Source: Photobacterium aquae | GTDB lineage: Bacteria; Pseudomonadota; Gammaproteobacteria; Enterobacterales; Vibrionaceae | NCBI RefSeq assembly: GCF_001029445.1 | Contig: NZ_LDOT01000006.1 | Location: 248,001 to 312,000, forward strand | Direction: 5' to 3' | DNA length: 64,000 nucleotides | In this document: in pieces, positions 26,716 through 34,158 of the stretch | How the letters are laid out: each line of letters begins with the position of its first letter | How positions within the stretch are numbered: position 1 is the stretch's first letter | The notes under the pieces: model-generated | Database searches by the model: none | What the model was told of the DNA's origin: nothing | What the model saw: the letters and a program-made list of their open reading frames with translations, nothing else | Made by a program: the position numbers and the translations under genes

Positions 26716-26747
26716 CAACAAAGGTAAGGAAGTGTTCAGTTAATAGC

Positions 26748-27521
26748 ATGATAAAGCATCTCGTTCATTTAGTACGATACCGTATCCCAACATCGAAAGA
26801 CGTCTTTCATCCAGTGAGCAATGTTTGGCAACACATAGCCAATTATCATTCAAGGGGCTTGAGTGCAAAAGGTTGGCTGTGGGTGATAGTGGCTTTTTTT
26901 GCTCCAGCCGTTCAGGCGCATCCTCATTCTTGGATTGAGATGAAAACGTACATTGAGGGAGGTGATGGAATGATCACCGGTTTTCGAATGGAGTGGTCGT
27001 TTGATGCTATGACCTCAGCATATATGTTAGATGGTGAAGATGTTTCACCTGAAAACGAGCAGGAGACATTCCGCAAGCTGTCGGCATCAGTGTTGGAAAA
27101 TATGAAGTATGAACATTACTTCACCTACTTTTATGATGGTGATAGCCCCGTTAAGTACCGAGTCGCTCACAGCGAGAAACTCACTCGAGATAGATCTCGA
27201 TTAGTACTCAGCTTTGAACTTCCACTTTCTACTCCTAGAGCCGTTACGCGAGATACGTTGCGCCTGCTTATCTTTGAACCTAGCTATTATGTTGATATGG
27301 CGTGGAAACAAGAAGCGGATGTTGTTTTATCTGACGCTCTCGCCCGTCAATGCAAGTTAGAACTGATTGAACCGAATCCGACTTCGGAACAAATGAGTTA
27401 TGCCATGTCTCTGCCTGCAGATGCCGACCCAGATAATGCGTTAGGGCAGTTATTTACTCAAACTGTCAAAATTTACTGTGCGAGTATTCCTGCCGCGTTA
27501 GGTACAAGTAAAGAACAATGA
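26748..27521 (+). CDS. DUF1007 family periplasmic protein
   Basis: This 257-residue protein is a DUF1007 member, exported through a signal peptide whose hydrophobic core is WLWVIVAFFAPAVQA. The mature part opens with HPHSWIEM, a His-containing start typical of the family and suited to binding a metal. The rest is a beta-rich periplasmic domain (GFRMEWSFDAMTSAYMLDG, then LIFEPSYYVDM). The gene overlaps the NicO gene by 4 bases, the common DUF1007-NicO arrangement, and it probably helps that transporter. The first 38 residues before the signal core are unusually long and lack family matches, so the true start may be later, but no better ribosome site is visible. Confidence 0.85.
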   Translation: MIKHLVHLVRYRIPTSKDVFHPVSNVWQHIANYHSRGLSAKGWLWVIVAFFAPAVQAHPHSWIEMKTYIEGGDGMITGFRMEWSFDAMTSAYMLDGEDVSPENEQETFRKLSASVLENMKYEHYFTYFYDGDSPVKYRVAHSEKLTRDRSRLVLSFELPLSTPRAVTRDTLRLLIFEPSYYVDMAWKQEADVVLSDALARQCKLELIEPNPTSEQMSYAMSLPADADPDNALGQLFTQTVKIYCASIPAALGTSKEQ

Positions 27522-28612
27522 AACCGAGATTGATTGATCCAAAGCGAAACAAGCGGAAAAGGCATCAACAGCAAAGACGTTGGTGTATGGCTACCATCGC
27601 CATGTTACTTTTAGCGTTCGAGGTGTATCAGTTGTGGCTGATATGGCCATCACTGGTGGTTGCCAGTATTCAGTGGCAGCGTGAGGTAAATACCCAGCTA
27701 GCTGATTTATTATATGATGCAAAAACAAATCCATGGGTTGCTGGTGGGTACCTTGCTGGTTTCAGTTTTCTTTATGGCATGCTGCATTCGCTGGGGCCTG
27801 GCCATGGCAAAGTCATTGTGACGACATACCTTGCGACACATCCAGCCAAGGTTAAAGCGAGCTTGATACTGACGGTCGTATCGGCTTTATGCCAGGCCTT
27901 GGTGGCAATTGCTTTGGTGAGTGTGTTGGTGTGGGGATTCGGTGCGTCAATGCGTATCGTAAATCAGAAGGCGATGTTTTTTGTGTCCTTGAGCTTTGTG
28001 TTGGTTGTTATGTTGGGAGGGTGGATATGCTGGAAATCGATTCGGCAGATGTATCGTTCAATATGCAGTCTTAAGCCTGAGATGGGAACGCTGATACCGA
28101 TGGCCGAATCATCTGAAACAATGAAACCGTCAATATTGAACGCCAAAATTACGTCTGCAATTTCATTTAACGCACAGCAATCTTCTCATCATTACCATCA
28201 TGATGGATGTGGGTGTGGTCATCAGCATGTTGCAGATGCTGATGCAATTAATCGGGCTTCTACTTGGCGAGAGTATATTGGTATTGTTGCGTCTATTGGG
28301 GCTAGGCCTTGTACTGGGGCCATTATGGTACTTCTGTTTGCCAATATGGTAGAGCTGTACTGGATGGGTGTCGTGAGTGCGGTGGTGATGGCGGCAGGGA
28401 CCGCACTCACGACATCTATTATTGCGATGATGACATTATCAGGTAAGCATTTAGTCAAACGTTATCTGATCATAGGTAGCCGTTCTTGCAAGGGGAGATG
28501 GGAAATAGCAGGTTATTCCCTTCAGCTTCTAGGGGGTGTATTGCTGGTGGTGATTGGCCTATTGTTAATGAGTGGGCAGGATCACGGTATATCTCCGGTG
28601 TTTTCGATGTAA
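27518..28612 (+). CDS. NicO/RcnA-type metal transporter
   Basis: The 364-residue inner-membrane protein belongs to the NicO family of nickel/cobalt permeases and exporters. Family helices are visible: GMLHSLGPGHGKVIVTTYLA (about 86-105) with the conserved His and Gly pattern, and later GIVASIGARPCTGAIMVLLF. A His- and Cys-rich loop, HHYHHDGCGCGHQH (about 224-237), lies between helices and probably binds metal. Members move Ni2+, Co2+ or possibly Zn2+; the Zur-like palindrome upstream hints at zinc. The ATGA overlap with the DUF1007 gene couples their translation. Confidence 0.88.
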   Translation: MKPRLIDPKRNKRKRHQQQRRWCMATIAMLLLAFEVYQLWLIWPSLVVASIQWQREVNTQLADLLYDAKTNPWVAGGYLAGFSFLYGMLHSLGPGHGKVIVTTYLATHPAKVKASLILTVVSALCQALVAIALVSVLVWGFGASMRIVNQKAMFFVSLSFVLVVMLGGWICWKSIRQMYRSICSLKPEMGTLIPMAESSETMKPSILNAKITSAISFNAQQSSHHYHHDGCGCGHQHVADADAINRASTWREYIGIVASIGARPCTGAIMVLLFANMVELYWMGVVSAVVMAAGTALTTSIIAMMTLSGKHLVKRYLIIGSRSCKGRWEIAGYSLQLLGGVLLVVIGLLLMSGQDHGISPVFSM

Positions 28613-28658
28613 TATTCTCAATACTGTTTAGTTTAATCTGTGTTGTCCGAGGGACGTT

Positions 28659-28886
28659 ATGGCTGGGATTAAATTTAATGTATTTGGCAAGATAATCTCA
28701 GTGCATCGTAAGGAAGGGGAATGGTTGTTATTCATTGAATCAGATACATCCATGCGAGTTAGGGTCTATGATGTGATTATTCCCTCTGAGTTGGAAGAAG
28801 GGGTGTTAGCATCATATTTGTTTGATATTTATCATGAAAATGCCAATCAAAAATATGTCAGTGTAGAAAGGCTACGACAGATCTGA
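28659..28886 (+). CDS. Small conserved-looking protein of 75 residues
   Basis: The ATG at 28659 has GAGGG about 6 bases upstream. The product is a compact alpha/beta protein without export signal: FNVFGKIISVHRKEGEWLLF, a basic strand, then a helix-rich end (EEGVLASYLFDIYHENANQK, YVSVERL). It resembles small uncharacterised proteins that share a KFNVFG start and a YP/YVSVxRL end, but I cannot give a named function. It follows the NicO gene by 46 bases and could belong to that operon. Confidence 0.7.
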   Translation: MAGIKFNVFGKIISVHRKEGEWLLFIESDTSMRVRVYDVIIPSELEEGVLASYLFDIYHENANQKYVSVERLRQI

Positions 28887-28934
28887 TAAGGCTACCTGAA
28901 AACAGGTGGTTTTATTGAATAACTAAAAATATAA

Positions 28935-28966
28935 GAAGCAGGCGCATTATGTGCCTGCTTTTTTTG
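28935..28966 (+). terminator. Rho-independent terminator
   Basis: The stem AAGCAGGC / GCCTGCTT is followed by seven T and closes the DUF1007-NicO-small-gene unit. Confidence 0.9.
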
Positions 28967-29117
28967 TGAATCTCTCATCGTTATGCCTTATATCAATAAA
29001 GAGTTAAGTTGATAAGAAACAAGCAATTTAGTGTAGTGAAGTCAGTTATACTTCAGTGAGTTTGATTTCTGATGCAAACTTAGTCAATAAATGGATATTT
29101 TAATTAGAGACTGACAA

Positions 29118-30173
29118 ATGATATTAAGTAGTGGTGAAAACTTGAGTAATATCGCGCGATTGATAATGGATGAAGATATTGATGGCCTAGAGAAAGCGTT
29201 TTCGGCTCTGAATATCAATGATGACATTAAATTTTCTGATTATACCGCTGGAACACCACTTCAGTTGGCAATATCTGAAGGAAAAAAGAGCGTTATTAGC
29301 TGGCTTATTTCACAAGGTGTGAATTTGAATGATGAGGGTTCACCGTCAATGGTGATCGCTGCGCAGCATGGCTCGCCAGAGCTCCTGTCAATATTACTAA
29401 CACATGGCGCTGATATTAATGCTATCTCGAAACCGATTGGAAAGAGTGCGCTAAAAGCAGCAATCTATGCCAACAAAATTGATTTGGTGAAGTGGGTGAT
29501 TGCGAACGGTTATGACTTAAAAGCAGATGGGTCAAGCCTTAGGTTGGCAGTTTACCGGCAATTTCATCAGGCGGTGGAATTATTAATTGAAACCGGTGTG
29601 GATGTTAACCTGAGTCAACCAGATAGTATCTTTCCTTATAATTCCACTCCCGTTCAGGTTGCCGTTGAACAAGGTGATATGTCACTCGTTAAGCTGCTAG
29701 TTAAGCATGGTGCAGATGTCACAATAAAGAATGTGTACGGAGATAGGCCTTTTACCATTGCCTGCCAAAATGATAATGCTGAGATGCAGGTATATTTAAA
29801 ATCACTAGAGCCCGCCCAGTGGCATGATATTGGTGAAAGATCCGCTTATTTCCTGTCTTTGGGCGTTTCTCTGGAATGCGTTGAATTTTTGAAGGGCATG
29901 ACGCGTAAAGTTGAAATCGATGATAGTTATGATGTTGGATATGTCGTTTTCAACAACCTTGTCACCTGTAAAGAGTTTGAGTGGGAAGGAGAGCAACTTA
30001 TTGATTTGCTTCATGAGGTCGACAATTTTGATTCGACCGGATTTTTGGTTTGGAATGTGCGAGAGAGGTGTCTGGGAACGTTGGATTATGAGCATGAAGA
30101 GTATAAAACTCTTGGTTCGTGGGAGTGTTTTATGGCTGATCCCGCCGCGATCATTGAGTCTATTCTAGAATAA
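29118..30173 (+). CDS. Ankyrin-repeat protein with an unknown C-terminal domain
   Basis: The 351-residue protein has about five ankyrin repeats over residues 30-230, each with the GTPLQLAISEGKKSVISWLI pattern, for example SPELLSILLTHGADINAISK and NSTPVQVAVEQGDMSLVKLL. Ankyrin repeats bind other proteins. The last 110 residues form a separate acidic domain (EFEWEGEQLIDLLHEVDNFD, ending PAAIIESILE) that I do not recognise; its look recalls small immunity-type folds. There is no signal peptide, so it is expected in the cytoplasm. The gene stands alone between terminators. Confidence 0.8.
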   Translation: MILSSGENLSNIARLIMDEDIDGLEKAFSALNINDDIKFSDYTAGTPLQLAISEGKKSVISWLISQGVNLNDEGSPSMVIAAQHGSPELLSILLTHGADINAISKPIGKSALKAAIYANKIDLVKWVIANGYDLKADGSSLRLAVYRQFHQAVELLIETGVDVNLSQPDSIFPYNSTPVQVAVEQGDMSLVKLLVKHGADVTIKNVYGDRPFTIACQNDNAEMQVYLKSLEPAQWHDIGERSAYFLSLGVSLECVEFLKGMTRKVEIDDSYDVGYVVFNNLVTCKEFEWEGEQLIDLLHEVDNFDSTGFLVWNVRERCLGTLDYEHEEYKTLGSWECFMADPAAIIESILE

Positions 30174-30243
30174 GCCTTAGTACGCTACTTATGATGATAG
30201 GCCGACTCTTCATGATTATCGGTTTATCAGCAATCAGATTTCG

Positions 30244-30282
30244 AAAAAAGCAGGCATATGTAATGCCTGCTTTATGTTTTTT
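30244..30282. terminator. Bidirectional terminator after the ankyrin and DUF411 genes
   Basis: AAAGCAGGCAT and ATGCCTGCTTT form the stem; T-rich tracts follow on both strands. Confidence 0.9.
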
Positions 30283-30290
30283 ATAGTGTA

Positions 30291-30740
30291 TTACTGGTTG
30301 TGCTTGGAGTAGACCATTGTGCGCCCGTTTTTATCGAAAGCGAGCACATTGTAAGGATCTTTCTGATCGCCGTATTCCATACCCGGCGAGCCCATTGGCA
30401 TTCCACCCACAGCCAAGCCGATCATGCGGGTCGGCTTGCTATCAAGAAAGCGCTTAATGTCGCTGGCCGGAATATGCCCTTCAAAGGTATAGCCGTTAAT
30501 TTCAGCGGTATGGCATGATGCGTATTCAGGGCGAACACCTAGCTTGATTTTGGTTGGCGTTAGGTTTTCTTCATAAGCCATTTCCAGTTCGAAGCCGTTT
30601 TCATTCATGTGTTTGACCCATTCCTTACAGCAACCACAGTAAGGGGATTGGTAGTTTGTCCCTTTGATTGCTGTGGCTGAAGCAAATGCACTAGTTGTAA
30701 GCAGGGATAGGGCAAGCAGAGTCTGTGTTTGGCGTTTCAT
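30291..30740 (-). CDS. DUF411 family periplasmic metal-binding protein
   Basis: The 149-residue protein is a DUF411 member, a family seen in copper and other metal resistance loci. A signal peptide (MKRQTQTLLALSLLTTSAFA) is followed by the family motif SPYCGCCKEWVKHM, a CxCC thiol site. A second Cys lies in EYASCHTAEI, and a Met-rich stretch (GLAVGGMPMGSPGMEYG) that could hold Cu+ follows. I chose ATG 30740 because GAGG lies 8 bases upstream. The neighbouring secreted Cys-rich gene, read in the same direction 96 bases away, suggests a small copper-handling unit. Confidence 0.9.
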   Translation of the reverse strand: MKRQTQTLLALSLLTTSAFASATAIKGTNYQSPYCGCCKEWVKHMNENGFELEMAYEENLTPTKIKLGVRPEYASCHTAEINGYTFEGHIPASDIKRFLDSKPTRMIGLAVGGMPMGSPGMEYGDQKDPYNVLAFDKNGRTMVYSKHNQ

Positions 30741-30836
30741 ATCGATTTCCTCAAAGTACAAAATTTAAAACATTGATAGACAGACGTGTAATGGCACGGT
30801 TTGTGACCCTGTCACGTCGTTGTGATTGACAATGGT

Positions 30837-31244
30837 TTAGGCGTACATTGGGGGGCGATAGATCACCGGCTTGTTGCTGATGCGATCTCCGCTTTGAGCG
30901 TCAAAGGTGTGTCCTGTTGGCAGTAACTCGAATGATAGAGTAGATGGCAATATAGCGGCCAAAAAGGCACTTCCAATCTGGTGGCAATTCAGATCATTGC
31001 AACAAGAGATCGATACATCTGACGAGTTATCGATACCGGGATAATGACATGTAGAAAAGCTGGTGGAATTGGCTGAAGCGCAGCAGTCCGTTGCTATAGG
31101 AAGTTGCTGCGATGAATGACAAGGCATTCCTGCCGACATATTTCCTAAGGGTTGTGCGACAGATGTAATGGTCGTCGATGTAAATAGCATCGTGATTGCA
31201 ATCAGCACTGCGACAGATTTTGCAATAACTTGATGTAAAAACAT
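30837..31244 (-). CDS. Small secreted Cys-rich protein, unknown (DUF2946-like look)
   Basis: The 135-residue product starts with a signal peptide (IAKSVAVLIAITMLFTSTTI). The mature part is Cys- and Ser-rich: MPCHSSQQ, DCCASAN, STCHY, SCCNDLNCHQ. It ends NKPVIYRPPMYA, an ending seen in small secreted proteins near copper genes. The assignment to DUF2946 is tentative. I chose ATG 31244 with AAGG 6 bases upstream rather than 31283. Together with the DUF411 gene downstream it probably binds a thiophilic metal outside the cytoplasm. Confidence 0.6.
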   Translation of the reverse strand: MFLHQVIAKSVAVLIAITMLFTSTTITSVAQPLGNMSAGMPCHSSQQLPIATDCCASANSTSFSTCHYPGIDNSSDVSISCCNDLNCHQIGSAFLAAILPSTLSFELLPTGHTFDAQSGDRISNKPVIYRPPMYA

Positions 31245-31537
31245 AGGAAGCCTTAAGAAGTAGTAGGCTGACATTATAGACAAGGTTAGCGATATTCGAC
31301 AATGGTCGAGTTAGCTGATTGCAAAAAACTTACGCAAATAACTTCTACAAAAATGGTTTCATGAATCTTATCAGGCCAGTTTATTCTTTTTGCCTTTGTT
31401 AGTAGGCAATCACGTCTACGGCCTTGTGCTACATGGGTTCAGACTTTATCAAGACTAACGGAGCCCTGACAATTTGATAGGATGAATCAGGTTAAATACA
31501 TGCAATTAAAAAATACCAAGTGCTAGGAAATTTTGGG

Positions 31538-31894
31538 ATGCAATATACAGAACAAGACCGGCAGGTCCTTCATGATACATGGATGAGCTACAAGGCAAAA
31601 ATGCGCGTAACTCAAATTGAAATGGCGAAAAAACTGGGTGTTAGCCAGTTGGTGTTTTCCGATATTTTGCGAGGGAAAATGCCGCTGGAGTCGCGGTTTG
31701 TGAATCAATTCTGTACGTATATTGGTGTTGATCCGGTTCTGACCCTGCCATCATTGCGCCACCAGATGGGTGGGGATATGCCGGGTTCGGTTACATTAAC
31801 CAATAAGTTTATCGTTGATGGTGATATTAAGTCTGTTCACTATAGCGGTAATCAAATTGTGGTTGAATATGTGCACAATGTTAACGCCAGTTAG
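31538..31894 (+). CDS. XRE-type helix-turn-helix regulator
   Basis: The 118-residue protein has a Cro/CI-type helix-turn-helix over residues 20-65 (TQIEMAKKLGVSQLVFSDIL). A short beta-rich C-terminal part follows (SVTLTNKFIVDGDIKSVHYS). This small size fits stand-alone DNA-binding regulators. I chose ATG 31538 because AGGAA lies 8 bases upstream; a GTG at 31520 would add six residues. It is convergent with the PAP2 gene, so its target is not shown by position. Confidence 0.85.
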   Translation: MQYTEQDRQVLHDTWMSYKAKMRVTQIEMAKKLGVSQLVFSDILRGKMPLESRFVNQFCTYIGVDPVLTLPSLRHQMGGDMPGSVTLTNKFIVDGDIKSVHYSGNQIVVEYVHNVNAS

Positions 31895-31941
31895 CATTTG
31901 GCTGGCCGCGCATGAATGGCCTGCATTTATGCGTTACCATT

Positions 31942-31975
31942 AAAAAGCCCTCTATGGAGGGCTTTTGGCTTTTTA
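31942..31975. terminator. Bidirectional Rho-independent terminator
   Basis: AAAAGCCCTC and GAGGGCTTTT pair around a TATG loop between the convergent regulator and phosphatase genes. Confidence 0.92.
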
Positions 31976-31978
31976 GTG

Positions 31979-32737
31979 TTATGAATTGCCGTTCACGGCC
32001 GGTGCTTGCCTGGGATTAAACAAAGGCGTATTTAAGAACTCAGGTGTGAATAGATATAGCAGGGCGGCGGCTAAAATGGATGCAATAATATCTGAAGGCC
32101 AGTGCATACCTAGCCAGATACGGCTAAAGCCCACTCCGATCCCCCAAGTAATGATTGCCGCAGTTGCAATCCAGTGTTTGCGACGCAGAAGATATCCTCC
32201 CCAGAATGCAATGCATACCGCTGCAAAAATAGAGTGGCCAGAAGGCAGCGAGTAGTTGGTTTCACCTTGCCAGTGCGCAATACGCCAATGACTTACCGAA
32301 GCCTGTGCTAATTCTACGACTTTATCCTTTTGTGCTTGGTCTAGGGCGTAAAATGACTCGGGAGAATCAATCAGGTTTAATGCTTGCAATTCGTAGGTAT
32401 ACGGACGAGCTACTTCAGTAATATGTTTGAGGGTTGTCTTGGTGGCAAAACTCATGATGAGCAGTATGGCAAATTGGCAGGCCACTTTCATGACTTCTTG
32501 CTTTGTGCTTTTTCGGGCAATGGGAATCAGCAGCAGTAAGCTAACGGTGATTAAAAATCCGGGGTTGCCGGCTGAGTGGGTTAGAGCTGTAAATAGACTG
32601 CCAGTAACATCGGATACCGAGCCTGTTAGGTTGGCTTGTGGGTAAATCATCAAAATACCAGACATCAGTGTGGCGAATGTCAGTAAACAGATGAGTCCTG
32701 GAATTTTTTGGTGAAAATATGCACGCATTGTTGTCAT
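31979..32737 (-). CDS. pgpB: PAP2 phosphatase, PgpB-like
   Basis: The 252-residue membrane protein has the three PAP2 catalytic motifs in order: KHITEVARP (motif 1), SLPSGHS (motif 2) and SRIWLGMHWPSD (motif 3), with several membrane helices. PgpB-type enzymes remove phosphate from phosphatidylglycerophosphate and undecaprenyl pyrophosphate at the outer face of the inner membrane. Size (254 in E. coli) and the long loop between motifs 1 and 2 fit PgpB rather than BcrC-type proteins. The upstream oxidoreductase gene diverges from it. Confidence 0.9.
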   Translation of the reverse strand: MTTMRAYFHQKIPGLICLLTFATLMSGILMIYPQANLTGSVSDVTGSLFTALTHSAGNPGFLITVSLLLLIPIARKSTKQEVMKVACQFAILLIMSFATKTTLKHITEVARPYTYELQALNLIDSPESFYALDQAQKDKVVELAQASVSHWRIAHWQGETNYSLPSGHSIFAAVCIAFWGGYLLRRKHWIATAAIITWGIGVGFSRIWLGMHWPSDIIASILAAALLYLFTPEFLNTPLFNPRQAPAVNGNS

Positions 32738-32863
32738 GCTCTAAAAGAATTTCAAAGAAAGAATGATGTTAGCAAAGGATACGGCTCACAACGTAAAAAA
32801 AATGTCATTTTCGTCGTGAAAATATTCCGCTATTTTCAGTATGGCTCTGGGAGAGAGGAATAT

Positions 32864-33817
32864 ATGAAAATAGCGTTAATCGGGTTGGGAGACATCGCTC
32901 AAAAAGCGTATCTTCCTGTGCTTATGCATCGGATGGATGTGGAGTGGGTTCTGTGTTCTCGGCAACCCAAAGTGGTTGAGTTGCTGGCCCGCCAATATCG
33001 GATTTCACAGGTTGCAACGGACTATCGTCAATTGCCATCAATGGGCGTTGATGCCGTGATGGTGCACAGCGCAACGGTATCTCATTATGAGATTGCTCAT
33101 TATTTTTTGAATGCCGGTATTCCTGTCTTCGTCGATAAGCCTCTGTGTGACACTTATGAAGAGTGCGATGCGCTGTATGACTTGGCCGAGAAAAAGAAGC
33201 AGCCTTTGTTTGTTGGCTTTAATCGTCGTTACATTCCTCTATATCAACAGCATTTGGTTGGTTTGAACTCGATAGGTGCACAAGGCGAAGGACTAGAGGC
33301 GAGTGGGCTTCGATCACTAACGTGGGAAAAACATCGCCACAATTTACCGGGACATGCTCGAACTTTTGTGTTCGATGATTTCATCCACCCATTGGACAGC
33401 GTCAATCAACCTTGTTGTGTCAATCCTCAAGACCTGTATATATCACAGCAAAGGATCACCGGCAGTGATGGCCACACCCTTTTAGCTCGGTTAGATGTGC
33501 AGTGGCAGCAAGGGGGCATATTGTTTCATGCGTCAATGAACCGTTGCCATGGGGCTACGATGGAGAGTGTGTCCGCCAATTATGTCAATAGGAGCTATCG
33601 GTTTGATAGTTTTTGCGATGGTATTAAATGGGAAGATGGCGTCGAGTATCGTTTAAAACAGGCGGATTGGACGCCGATGCTCGAGAGCAAAGGCTTCTCG
33701 GCAATGATTGAGCATTGGCTCCAAGTAGTGAAGGACGGTGAATTACCATTGGTATTGGCTGAACGCAACTTGCGTAGCCATCGACTGGCGCAGTATATCC
33801 TTCAGCAGTTAGAGTGA
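32864..33817 (+). CDS. Gfo/Idh/MocA family oxidoreductase
   Basis: The 317-residue protein starts with a Rossmann fold (MKIALIGLGDIAQKAYLPVL) and continues with the family EKP-type motif VDKPLCDTYEECDALYD, in which the Lys is catalytic. A beta-sheet C-terminal domain follows. Such enzymes reduce or oxidise sugars or cyclic alcohols with NAD(P). It resembles E. coli MviM/YceM, whose substrate is unknown. I chose ATG 32864 because GAGAGAGGAA lies just upstream; the frame stays open for 52 codons before it without family match. A terminator follows. Confidence 0.88.
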   Translation: MKIALIGLGDIAQKAYLPVLMHRMDVEWVLCSRQPKVVELLARQYRISQVATDYRQLPSMGVDAVMVHSATVSHYEIAHYFLNAGIPVFVDKPLCDTYEECDALYDLAEKKKQPLFVGFNRRYIPLYQQHLVGLNSIGAQGEGLEASGLRSLTWEKHRHNLPGHARTFVFDDFIHPLDSVNQPCCVNPQDLYISQQRITGSDGHTLLARLDVQWQQGGILFHASMNRCHGATMESVSANYVNRSYRFDSFCDGIKWEDGVEYRLKQADWTPMLESKGFSAMIEHWLQVVKDGELPLVLAERNLRSHRLAQYILQQLE

Positions 33818-33849
33818 TTGTGGGGAGATGTCCCATCGATAGCGATCAG

Positions 33850-33877
33850 AAAGCCCAAGCAAATGCTTGGGCTTTTT
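33850..33877 (+). terminator. Rho-independent terminator after the oxidoreductase gene
   Basis: AAAGCCCAAGC and GCTTGGGCTTT pair around AAAT, followed by a T-run. Confidence 0.93.
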
Positions 33878-34104
33878 GATCGTCTAAAAGAAGAAATCGA
33901 TCCGCCCTGGTTGTTTTGTGAACGCGTGTTTGGTTGTATTTTGTTCCTTCTTACTATTTATATTTTGAGTTCAAAACAAAAGAGTTGTAATGGAATAATC
34001 GTCAGCTAACTGCTTAAAATCGCTGGAATAAATATATTGAACAATGTTACTGGATTGTTTTAATTACCGTAAGTTGCAGGATATTAAGAGATATTTCACT
34101 GGAA

Positions 34105-34152
34105 AGGGAGGTGATGTGCTGGTAAAGTACCGCCCCTCACACAAACCGTGAG
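34105..34152 (+). promoter_or_regulatory. Possible structured leader of the BCCT gene
   Basis: A GC-rich island in an AT-rich gap holds GGGAGG, the hairpin GGTA-AAG-TACC, CCGCCCC, and the perfect 5-bp hairpin CTCAC-acaaacc-GTGAG, which ends beside the ribosome site of the transporter. The nested pairing suggests a folded 5' leader, but I do not match it to a known riboswitch class. Confidence 0.35.
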
Positions 34153-34158
34153 AGAATT

